From JAOTYV01 sp041557595 (GTDB taxonomy: Bacteria > Pseudomonadota > Alphaproteobacteria > UBA8366), in assembly GCA_041557595.1 (NCBI GenBank), contig JBFFGE010000074.1:1-20732 (forward strand): DNA of 20,732 bases, written 5' to 3'. This document shows, one piece after another, positions 5,787 through 12,579 of the stretch. Numbering within the stretch: position 1 is the first letter of the stretch; every line of letters starts with the position of its first letter. The notes under the pieces were generated by a model. That model saw only the letters and a program-made list of their open reading frames with translations. It ran no database searches and was not told the DNA's origin. The position numbers and the translations under genes were made by a program.

Positions 5787-7133
5787 CTACCGCAACAAAT
5801 CGATCAGCACCGACACATTGCCGACGTCCGGGAATCCGTGGATCACCTCGAGGCTCGCCTCGACCTGCTGGTCGCTGAGCGGCGCCTTCGGGACCAGCGT
5901 GCGGTACTTGGCGTCGATCACGGTCCAGTCGATGCCGAGGCAGCCGGCGCCGGTCGGCACGTGGACGGTGTTGCTGACGGTGCGGCCGTCGGGGGTTTCG
6001 ATGGTGACGGTCGCGCCCTGGCGGTAGGCCTCGACGTTCTCGGTCGGCTCCGGCCCGACGCGAACCTTGTCGATCAATTGATGGATCACCGGGTCGGCGA
6101 TCTTTTCCGGGCTGGCATGCGCCCAGGTGAAGTCGTGATCGGCGACGCCGGCCGCCATGAAATAGGCGGGGCTGTGCGCCATGTCGATCAGATCGGCCGG
6201 GTGCAGCGGGCCGGACAGGGCGGTGACGCCCGGGCGCGAGAGCGTGATAGAGGCGACGTCCTTGGCTGCGATCTTGCCTTCGCGGGCGGCGTTCGCGGCC
6301 GCCTCGGCCAGCGCATGGTGCGGGTGGCCGCCGGGCACCAGCTTGATCGCCATGTCGGTGACGATGTCCCAGTCCTTGCCCATGTCGCGGGTAATGCTGG
6401 CGCCGTCGGTACCGCCGAACACCGCGCAAAACCCGTGATCGGCTTCGAGGATGGTCTCCTCGCCGGTAAAGCCCCGCTGCGCCGCCATCGCCGCCTCGAT
6501 GCCCGCAGTGTTGGCGACGCCGGCATGGTATTCGCGCGACACGCTGGTGTTGGCGGCGGCGTGCAGCCCGCCCATCGAGGTGGCGCAGAGCGCGATCGTA
6601 TGCGCCATCGCATCCGTATCGAGTTTCAGCAGCCGTCCGGCCGCAACGGCGCTGGCGAAGCTCGCCACCAGACAGCCGTGAAAACCCTGTCGCAGGTAGC
6701 CGGGCGTAATCGCCTCGCCGATGCGGCCGGCAGCCTCGTAGCCGAGCACCATCGCCGCCAAAACATCCTTGCCGCCGGCGCCAGCGTATTCCGCCATGGC
6801 GAGCGACGTGGCGGTGAGTTGCGTGCCCGCATGCACGATGTTGCGGAGGTCGCTGTCGTCGGAAGCGGCGGCGTCGCTGGTTACCGCGTTGACCCGGGAC
6901 GCGCCGGCGACCGGCAGTTTGGGTCCCTTGTCGAACCAGACCGATGCGTCGGGCCGTCCGCCGCGTTCCTGTGCCAGCGCACGGATGATCGCGGCCGATG
7001 AAATGTTTACGCCGCAGGCGGCGCTGGCGATCGTGCTCGCGATCTGCATCGCCGCGTGATCGATTGTTTGGTCGGGAAGATCGGCATAGGCGGTCGTGGT
7101 GAGAAACTCGGCCAGGGTGCGGGCAATGGTCAT
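5787..7133 (-). CDS. MmgE/PrpD-family protein
   Basis: A 448-residue protein matching the MmgE/PrpD family in length and in its landmarks: an all-helical N-terminal domain with RVNAVTSDAAASDDSD and HAGTQLTATSLAMAE, the block VLGYEAAGRIGEAI, GFHGCLVASFASAVAAGRLL, LCATSMGGLHAA, and KLVPGGHPHHALAEAA. Members include 2-methylcitrate dehydratase of propionate catabolism and cis-aconitate decarboxylase, but most are uncharacterised. No prpB or prpC lies nearby, so the methylcitrate role is not supported. ATG at 7131-7133 follows GAGGGAAA. It is divergent from the GMC gene across a 155-base gap and 226 bases upstream of the DUF1499 gene. Confidence 0.9.
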   Translation of the reverse strand: MTIARTLAEFLTTTAYADLPDQTIDHAAMQIASTIASAACGVNISSAAIIRALAQERGGRPDASVWFDKGPKLPVAGASRVNAVTSDAAASDDSDLRNIVHAGTQLTATSLAMAEYAGAGGKDVLAAMVLGYEAAGRIGEAITPGYLRQGFHGCLVASFASAVAAGRLLKLDTDAMAHTIALCATSMGGLHAAANTSVSREYHAGVANTAGIEAAMAAQRGFTGEETILEADHGFCAVFGGTDGASITRDMGKDWDIVTDMAIKLVPGGHPHHALAEAAANAAREGKIAAKDVASITLSRPGVTALSGPLHPADLIDMAHSPAYFMAAGVADHDFTWAHASPEKIADPVIHQLIDKVRVGPEPTENVEAYRQGATVTIETPDGRTVSNTVHVPTGAGCLGIDWTVIDAKYRTLVPKAPLSDQQVEASLEVIHGFPDVGNVSVLIDLLR

Positions 7134-7210
7134 GGGGTTTCCCTCGTTTCGGTGCGGTCCGCCGGCCGTTGGTGCGGGGGACGGGTGCGGTATGCGCGTT
7201 CATCATATTC

Positions 7211-7254
7211 GCGGGTCCGCCGCTTGGACAATGGCGCGGCCGACCCGCTATGCT
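7211..7254 (+). promoter_or_regulatory. Candidate promoter with flanking inverted repeat, before the GMC gene
   Basis: TTGGAC (7224-7229) and TATGCT (7249-7254) resemble -35 and -10 boxes with a slightly long 19-base spacer. The 7-bp inverted pair GCGGGTC (7211-7217) and GACCCGC (7242-7248) brackets the -35 region and could be a regulator site in this divergent interval. Match quality is modest. Confidence 0.3.
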
Positions 7255-7288
7255 GATGTCGCAATTAAGAAACGAACGGGGTGGGGAC

Positions 7289-8887
7289 ATGCGTGCGGAT
7301 TATGTGGTCGTCGGCGCCGGGTCGGCGGGATGCGTGCTGGCCAACCGCTTGAGCGCAAACGGCGCGCGGGTGGTGCTGCTGGAAGCTGGCCCGCCCGACC
7401 GTCACCCGATGATCCATATTCCCGCCGGCATCCGGACGCTGTTGCAGCATCCGGTGTTGAACTGGAACTATCATACCGAAGCGGACGAATCGACGGGTAA
7501 CCGGGAAATTCATTGGCCCCGGGGCAAGACGCTGGGCGGGTCCAGTTCGATCAACGGCATGCTCTATGTCCGCGGCAACCCCGCCGATTACGACGGCTGG
7601 GCGCAGCGCGGCTGCCGCGGCTGGTCCTATGACGAGGTGCTGCCCTACTTCATGCAGTCGGAGGATTACCGTGGCGATGGCGAGACGGCGTATCGCAGCC
7701 GGGGCGGCGTGCTGGCAGTCGAGGATTACCGCACCATCCTGCCGCTGACCCATAAATTCGTCGAGGCGGCGCAGCAGGCGGGGTTTCCCTTCACGCCGGA
7801 CTACAACGGTGCGCGGCAGGAAGGTGTCGCCTACTCGCAGATGACCCGCAACAAGCGGTTTCGCGCGTCGACCGCGAGGACATTTCTGGCGGATGCGCGA
7901 TCGCGTGAAAACCTCGAGGTGATTACCGAGGCGATCGGTACCGGATTGATATTCGAGGGAAAGCGCTGCGTCGGTGCAAAATATCGCCGAAGCGGGCAGG
8001 ATCACGAAGTGCGCGCGGACCGCGAGGTGATCGTCTGCGGCGGGGCGATCAACTCGCCGCATCTGTTGCAGATATCGGGCGTCGGTCCGGCCGAACACCT
8101 GCAATCGATCGGAGTCGCGGTGCAGCACGACCTGCCGGGCGTCGGCGATAATCTGTCGGATCATTTCGTGACCCGGATTTCGCATCGGGTGAAGGACATG
8201 ATTTCGATCAATCAGCTATCGCGGGGACTCCACCTGGTGCGCGAAATTTTCCGTTATGGGCTGTTCGCAAACGGCGCGCTGACCTTCGGCGTGACCAGCG
8301 CGATGGTGTTCTGCCGCAGCCGCGAGGGACTCAGCAGTCCGGACTTGCAGTTGTTGTTCACCCCGGCGAGCTACAGCGCGGTCGAGATCAAGACCTTCGA
8401 CAAGGATCCGGGCATCACCGTTGCGGTCTGTCCCGTGCGTCCGGAGAGCCGCGGTACGATCATGGCGACTAGCGGCGATTCCTTGCGACCGCCGGCGATT
8501 CGACCGAACTACCTGTCGGCGGAGGGCGACGCCCATGTGCTGCTGTCGGGCATGCGCAAAACGCGAAAAATTCTGGAATCTCCAGCGTTGGCGGCCCATA
8601 GCCTGGGAGAGATCGCCCCGGGCCCCGACGTGGATTCGCTGGAGACCGTGCGCGAGTACGGCCGGAATTTCGGCAACACGATCTATCACCCGGTGGGCAC
8701 CTGCAAGATGGGCGAGGACCCGATGGCGGTGGTCGATTCCCGGCTGCGGGTGCATGGGATGTCCGGACTGCGGGTAATCGACGCGTCGATCATGCCGACG
8801 GTAACGACCGGCAATACCAACGCGCCGACCATCATGATCGCGGAAAAGGGCGCGGCGATGATCCTGGAAGACAACAAGGCGGCTTGA
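7289..8887 (+). CDS. GMC-family flavoprotein oxidoreductase (choline dehydrogenase-like)
   Basis: A 532-residue FAD-dependent enzyme of the glucose-methanol-choline family. The dinucleotide fold VVGAGSAGC (G9-x-G11-x-x-G14) ends at E32. The first GMC signature is RGKTLGGSSSINGMLYVRG (residues 78-96) and the second is CGGAINSPHLLQISGVGP (about 249-266). The catalytic pair is H467 in YHPVGTCKMG and N511 in TGNTNAPT, matching the His/Asn pair of choline oxidase-like members rather than His/His. It would oxidise an alcohol to an aldehyde or ketone and pass electrons to oxygen or a quinone. No betaine genes lie nearby, so choline is not implied. ATG at 7289 follows GTGGGG and starts the FAD motif; longer starts add an unrelated leader. 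It is followed by the Gfo/Idh gene, likely as an operon. Confidence 0.92.
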   Translation: MRADYVVVGAGSAGCVLANRLSANGARVVLLEAGPPDRHPMIHIPAGIRTLLQHPVLNWNYHTEADESTGNREIHWPRGKTLGGSSSINGMLYVRGNPADYDGWAQRGCRGWSYDEVLPYFMQSEDYRGDGETAYRSRGGVLAVEDYRTILPLTHKFVEAAQQAGFPFTPDYNGARQEGVAYSQMTRNKRFRASTARTFLADARSRENLEVITEAIGTGLIFEGKRCVGAKYRRSGQDHEVRADREVIVCGGAINSPHLLQISGVGPAEHLQSIGVAVQHDLPGVGDNLSDHFVTRISHRVKDMISINQLSRGLHLVREIFRYGLFANGALTFGVTSAMVFCRSREGLSSPDLQLLFTPASYSAVEIKTFDKDPGITVAVCPVRPESRGTIMATSGDSLRPPAIRPNYLSAEGDAHVLLSGMRKTRKILESPALAAHSLGEIAPGPDVDSLETVREYGRNFGNTIYHPVGTCKMGEDPMAVVDSRLRVHGMSGLRVIDASIMPTVTTGNTNAPTIMIAEKGAAMILEDNKAA

Positions 8888-8946
8888 GCGCCGGCGGTAC
8901 GGGTCGATCCTACCGGCAACAACGAACACGAAGGAGGATGAATAAC

Positions 8947-10011
8947 ATGGCGGAAAAAGTCATACGCGTCGGCATCATCGGCGCCGGGCGCAACACGCGC
9001 GACAAACATATTCCCGGGTTGCGGGCGCAGAAGAATGTCGAGGTGGCGGCGGTGGCGAACCGGACGCTCGACTCCGCGAAACGGGTCGCCGACGAAATGG
9101 AAATCCCGCACGCCGCGGCCGACTGGACGGAAATCATCGCCGACAGGGACATCGATGCGGTGTGCATCGGCACCTGGCCGTATATGCACGCGCCGCTCAC
9201 GATTGCCGCGCTGGAAGCGGGCAAGCATGTGCTGTGCGAAGCCCGGATGGCGATGAACCTGGCCGAGGCCCGCGAGATGCTGAAGGTGTCTCGGCGATAT
9301 CCGGCGCTGGTCGCGCAGATCGTGCCGGCGCCGCGCACGCTGGGGGTCGATCAGACGATCGTCGAGATGATCGGCGCGGGCTATATCGGCGACCTCATCA
9401 GCGTCGATGCGCGGATGGCGCCGGGCAGCGATTTTCCCGCCTACGGATCGCCGCTGCACTGGCGGCATGTTCGCGATTTTTCCGGCAATAACGTCATGAG
9501 CATGGGGATCTGGTACGAATCGATACTGCGCTGGGTCGGGCCGATGTCGACCGTGCACGCGGTCGGGCAAAGCGTCGTCTCGCATCGCGTGGACGAGACG
9601 GGCCGGCGCGTGCCGATGACCATTCCGGACCATATCGATGTAATCGGCAGGATGGAGCAGGGCGGTCAGATGCGGTTTAGCCTGTCGAGCGTCGTCGGTC
9701 ATGCCCAGGCAAACGCGGAGATTTACATTTTCGGAACCGAAGGGACGCTGTGCCTGCGGGAAGACACTGCGGCAAAAATGTCGCTGCTGGCGGGCAAGCG
9801 GGGCGATGACGGGTTGAAAGAGGTCAAGATCGATCCGGCGAAACGCGGCGCCTGGCGGGTCGAGGAAGAATTCATCAACGTCATACGCGGCCGCGAGCCG
9901 GTCACCCATACGGATTTCGTCACGGGCGTGAAGTATATGGAATGGACCGAGGCGGTGACGCTGTCGATGCGACGGGGCGAAGCGGTGAAATTGCCGCTGT
10001 TGCCGGCGTAG
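8947..10011 (+). CDS. Gfo/Idh/MocA-family oxidoreductase with altered EKP motif
   Basis: A 354-residue protein with an N-terminal Rossmann fold (VGIIGAGRNTRDKHIPGL) and a C-terminal Gfo/Idh/MocA domain; the family oxidises or reduces sugars, inositols and related compounds with NAD(P). At the usual E-K-P site the sequence is HVLCEARMAMNLAEA, so the catalytic lysine is missing. Neighbouring family features are kept (AALEAGKHVLCE, the FSGNNVMSMGIW region). It may bind NAD but use another residue, or act on a substrate that does not need that lysine. ATG at 8947 lies 9 bases after AAGGAGG (8931-8937), an ideal spacing; the ATG at 8938 is too close to it. The gene begins 59 bases after the GMC gene, so oxidation steps may be linked. 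Confidence 0.88.
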   Translation: MAEKVIRVGIIGAGRNTRDKHIPGLRAQKNVEVAAVANRTLDSAKRVADEMEIPHAAADWTEIIADRDIDAVCIGTWPYMHAPLTIAALEAGKHVLCEARMAMNLAEAREMLKVSRRYPALVAQIVPAPRTLGVDQTIVEMIGAGYIGDLISVDARMAPGSDFPAYGSPLHWRHVRDFSGNNVMSMGIWYESILRWVGPMSTVHAVGQSVVSHRVDETGRRVPMTIPDHIDVIGRMEQGGQMRFSLSSVVGHAQANAEIYIFGTEGTLCLREDTAAKMSLLAGKRGDDGLKEVKIDPAKRGAWRVEEEFINVIRGREPVTHTDFVTGVKYMEWTEAVTLSMRRGEAVKLPLLPA

Positions 10012-10025
10012 CCGAAACGGCAAAC

Positions 10026-10050
10026 GGAGCGGCCGAATTCCGGCCGCTCC
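10026..10050. terminator. GC-rich hairpin, probable bidirectional terminator
   Basis: GGAGCGGCCG (10026-10035) pairs perfectly with CGGCCGCTCC (10041-10050) around AATTC. It lies between the stop of the Gfo/Idh gene and the stop of the convergent cupin gene, where a shared terminator is expected. No clear T-run follows on the plus strand; the minus strand continues with GTTTGCCGTTT. Confidence 0.65.
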
Positions 10051-10071
10051 GCGCCGTTGAGAAGATCTAGA

Positions 10072-10578
10072 TCAGGAGGCCTGCCGGATCATCGTCCGTT
10101 CCAGCTTTTCCGTGTTCTCGCCCTCGATCCGGATCAGCTTCGTCGGCCCGTCCCGATAGGGCGCATGAACGTCGCCGGGCTGATAGACATGGGCATCGCC
10201 GGGTTTGAGGCTGTACTTCCGGTCCAGTTCGACGATCGCCGGCTTCTTGCCGTCGGCCGGGCTGACGATCCGCCAATCGGTCATTTCCGTCTCGCCCTCG
10301 GCCTGGCCGTAGATCGCCCAGGTGCGGCCGTGATCGTGCGGCGTTCCCATCTTGGCGCCCTTGTTCACATGGGCGCAGATGCAGAATTTCAACTCCGGAT
10401 CCTCGTAGATGATCTCGCGTTCCTTCGTCGCGTTCGGTCCGAGATGGGCCGAGACGAAATCCTTGTCCTTCAAGGCGCGTTCGACGCATTGGCGCACTTT
10501 TTCGCGGCCGCCGGGGCCTTGATCCGCCTTAAGCGCGGCGCGGCAGTCGTCTGCGAATTGATCAAGTGTATAGCTCAT
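10072..10578 (-). CDS. Cupin-fold predicted metal-dependent enzyme (cysteine dioxygenase-like)
   Basis: A 168-residue protein with a double-stranded beta-helix: metal ligands are likely H81 and H83 in GTPHDHGRTWAIYG, an acidic residue near 94-96 (AEGETE), and H138 in the second motif PGDVHAPY. The layout resembles cysteine-dioxygenase-type cupins and the group of predicted metal-dependent beta-helix enzymes. It could oxidise a thiol or another small molecule; substrate unknown. ATG at 10576-10578 is used because GAGGAA lies 10 bases upstream; the ATG at 10594-10596 would add six residues. It converges on the Gfo/Idh gene and diverges from the second OsmC gene. Confidence 0.75.
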   Translation of the reverse strand: MSYTLDQFADDCRAALKADQGPGGREKVRQCVERALKDKDFVSAHLGPNATKEREIIYEDPELKFCICAHVNKGAKMGTPHDHGRTWAIYGQAEGETEMTDWRIVSPADGKKPAIVELDRKYSLKPGDAHVYQPGDVHAPYRDGPTKLIRIEGENTEKLERTMIRQAS

Positions 10579-10927
10579 TGGCAGAATTCCTCGCATTTCG
10601 TTCCGTCCAGGGGCGCGGCATCGGACCCGCCCACGCTCCCAAGCACCGCAATGATGCCAGCGCAGAGGGGCGAAGGGAACCCGCTTTTCGAATAATCCGC
10701 TTTTCGAGGCGATATTGGCGCGGTCGGTCCCCGGATTCGTTGATTTGGGTCATATTCAGGTGTTCTGGATCCGCACGCCGATATCAATAATTTGCAAGCA
10801 CTTGCGTTAGCTCGCAAGATAATCGGAGACGCTGCGGTTCGGCATGCGCTGGGGGCGGGTTCGAATTCCCTGCCGTCTGCGTCGAACCGTGGCATGGAAT
10901 TTGTCGGATTAGGAGTGGGAGTGGATC
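10579..10927. other. Divergent intergenic region between the cupin and the second OsmC gene
   Basis: No gene is evident. An 11-base direct repeat, CCGCTTTTCGA, occurs at 10681-10691 and 10697-10707 with a centre spacing of 16 bases. A hairpin, CTTGCG-TTAGCT-CGCAAG, lies at 10801-10818. The AT-richer stretch 10740-10800 is the likely site of promoters and of a regulator; I cannot name boxes with confidence. Confidence 0.5.
10801..10818. promoter_or_regulatory. Dyad upstream of the second OsmC gene
   Basis: CTTGCG and CGCAAG flank the hexanucleotide TTAGCT. An 18-base dyad about 110 bases upstream of a peroxidase start could be an operator for a redox or stress regulator, but symmetry is the only evidence. 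Confidence 0.3.
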
Positions 10928-11392
10928 ATGGTCACGATACGGCCCAAAACGGTCATAGACCTCAAGCTACATGGTGCGTGTACGTCGGAGACGCGCACCG
11001 ACATAACGGTTCGGAACCTCGAATTTCCCATCGATGAACGGCTGGAGCGCGGCGGAACCAATGCGGGTCCGTCGCCGACCGAGACGCTGATGGCCGCCCT
11101 GGCGGGATGCACCAACCGGATTACCCACAAATGCGCGGACGCGAACGGAGTCGACATCAAGGCCATGACGGTCGATGTCGACGGTAAGTTCGATCGGCGC
11201 GGGTCGTCATTGGAAGAGGAAATCGACGTGCCGTTTCCGGAAGTGACCCTGAAGATCGCGATTACCACCGATGCGGACGATGCGGCGATCGAAAAGGTAA
11301 AAACCGATCTCGCCAAGTTTTGCCCGATTTCGAAGGTGATCCGTCAGTCGGGCACGGTCATCAACGAAATCTGGACCGTTACGAGACCGTAA
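10928..11392 (+). CDS. OsmC-family protein (cysteine-containing)
   Basis: A 154-residue OsmC-family protein, presumably a thiol-dependent organic hydroperoxide reductase or a related role. It has the family landmarks RGGTNAGPSPTETLMAALAGCTNRITHK, with Cys61 at the helix start, and FCPISKVIRQSG with Cys132 as second catalytic cysteine. The N-terminal region HGACTSETRTDITVRN and the DERLERGG turn fit the YhfA-like subgroup. ATG at 10928 has AGGAG/GGGAG a few bases upstream. It precedes the TAXI binding-protein gene by 133 bases. It is the natural reference for the UGA-containing OsmC gene at 4279-4719: the aligned position there is UGA. Confidence 0.9.
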   Translation: MVTIRPKTVIDLKLHGACTSETRTDITVRNLEFPIDERLERGGTNAGPSPTETLMAALAGCTNRITHKCADANGVDIKAMTVDVDGKFDRRGSSLEEEIDVPFPEVTLKIAITTDADDAAIEKVKTDLAKFCPISKVIRQSGTVINEIWTVTRP

Positions 11393-11525
11393 TATTATGA
11401 CCCCGGCAACGGAGCCGGACGGAAATTACAAACGATGCCGGCGCAGCACGGCATACATAAGGAGGTCGGTCCGCAGACCATCGCGGATCCGCCCATAATG
11501 AAAAAATTTAAGGGAGGGTATACTT

Positions 11526-12491
11526 ATGAAACATGTACTGATCGCCGGAATAGCCGTTTCCAGTATTGTTTTGGCCGGTTCCGCCATGGCGCAGAACGTC
11601 ACGATTCTGGGAGGCGGTGTGAAGGGGCAGCCCTATCAGTTCGCCGTTGGCATCAGCAAAATTCTCAAGGAAAAGGCGGGCATCAACGCGACGCCGCAAT
11701 CCGCCAAGGGCATGGTGGCGCAGGCGCGCATCCTGGCGAAGGGCCAGGCGCAATTCGCCTGGGGGCTCGGCGGACCTATCGGCGCCTGGGCCTACAAGGG
11801 CGAGCGCCGGTTCGAAAAGGAAGGGCCAAAGAAGAACCTTCGCGCCGTGCTGTCCTATCCCTTCGGCATGTTTCAATGGCTGACGCTCGCAGAATCAGGC
11901 ATCAAGTCCTTGAAAGATTTGAAGGGCAAGCGCGTATCGGTCGGCTCCGCGTCCAGCACGACACAAACCTTTGCGCGATTCTTCCTGCCGGCGCACGGGT
12001 TGAACAAGGGCGACTACACGGAACTGACCCCGGGATTCAGCGGCGGTTTCGGGTCGTTGCGGGACAAGGCGGCGGATGCCCATTTGACCATGGGGTTGCC
12101 GCCGATGAGCGCGGTGCAGGAGCTGGTTGCGTTGAAGAAGGTCCGCCTGATCGATATGGACGCAGCCGCGGTCAAGGCGGTCGTCCGGGATTATGGCCCC
12201 GGTCTGACGGCCGCCAGGATTGCCGCGGGCACCTACGGCCAGAACCAGGTCAACACGGACGCCGTGAATACCGTCTTTATCTATTTCGGCTTTTCCACCA
12301 GCGCGGATGTTCCCGCCGATGTGGTCTACAAGGTGACCAAGACGCTGTTCGAGAACTTGAAGCAATTCCACGGTACGGCGAAGGCGGCGAAAAATGTAAC
12401 GCTCGAGGCGGCTTGCGGCGGATTGTCCTTTCCCCTGCATGAAGGGGCAAAGCGGTATTTCAAGGAAATCGGCAAGGCGGAATGCGGCTGA
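11526..12491 (+). CDS. TAXI-family TRAP transporter solute-binding protein
   Basis: A 321-residue periplasmic protein with a signal peptide (MKHVLIAGIAVSSIV then LAGSAMA, cleavage after AMA near residue 22). The mature part starts NVTILGGGVKGQPYQFAVGISKIL, the TAXI opening, and continues with KGMVAQARILAKGQAQFAWGLG and LKGKRVSVGSASSTTQTFARFFL. TAXI proteins deliver organic acids (glutamate, 2-oxoglutarate and others in known cases) to a fused TRAP permease, here encoded 88 bases downstream. AAGGGAGGG lies just before the start. The ligand cannot be read from sequence. Confidence 0.9.
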   Translation: MKHVLIAGIAVSSIVLAGSAMAQNVTILGGGVKGQPYQFAVGISKILKEKAGINATPQSAKGMVAQARILAKGQAQFAWGLGGPIGAWAYKGERRFEKEGPKKNLRAVLSYPFGMFQWLTLAESGIKSLKDLKGKRVSVGSASSTTQTFARFFLPAHGLNKGDYTELTPGFSGGFGSLRDKAADAHLTMGLPPMSAVQELVALKKVRLIDMDAAAVKAVVRDYGPGLTAARIAAGTYGQNQVNTDAVNTVFIYFGFSTSADVPADVVYKVTKTLFENLKQFHGTAKAAKNVTLEAACGGLSFPLHEGAKRYFKEIGKAECG

Positions 12492-12526
12492 TCGGTTCCG
12501 TTTCGTCCCGTAACCGACTCTGTCGA

Positions 12527-12560
12527 CCGGCCCCCTGATCCAGCGCGGATGCGGGGCCGG
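12527..12560 (+). promoter_or_regulatory. Hairpin between TAXI binding protein and permease
   Basis: CCGGCCCC (12527-12534) pairs with GGGGCCGG (12553-12560) across an 18-base loop in the gap between the two genes. Such a stem could stabilise or stop the upstream message, so that more binding protein than permease is made; this is common in binding-protein operons but not shown here. Confidence 0.4.
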
Positions 12561-12579
12561 CCGCCGCGAGGCCTGAACC

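Noticed and set aside
5553..7001. Long plus-strand open frame opposite the MmgE/PrpD gene
   Set aside because: It mirrors the codon pattern of a clear PrpD-family gene on the other strand, is rich in Arg/Gly/His without any domain, and is a typical GC-driven shadow.
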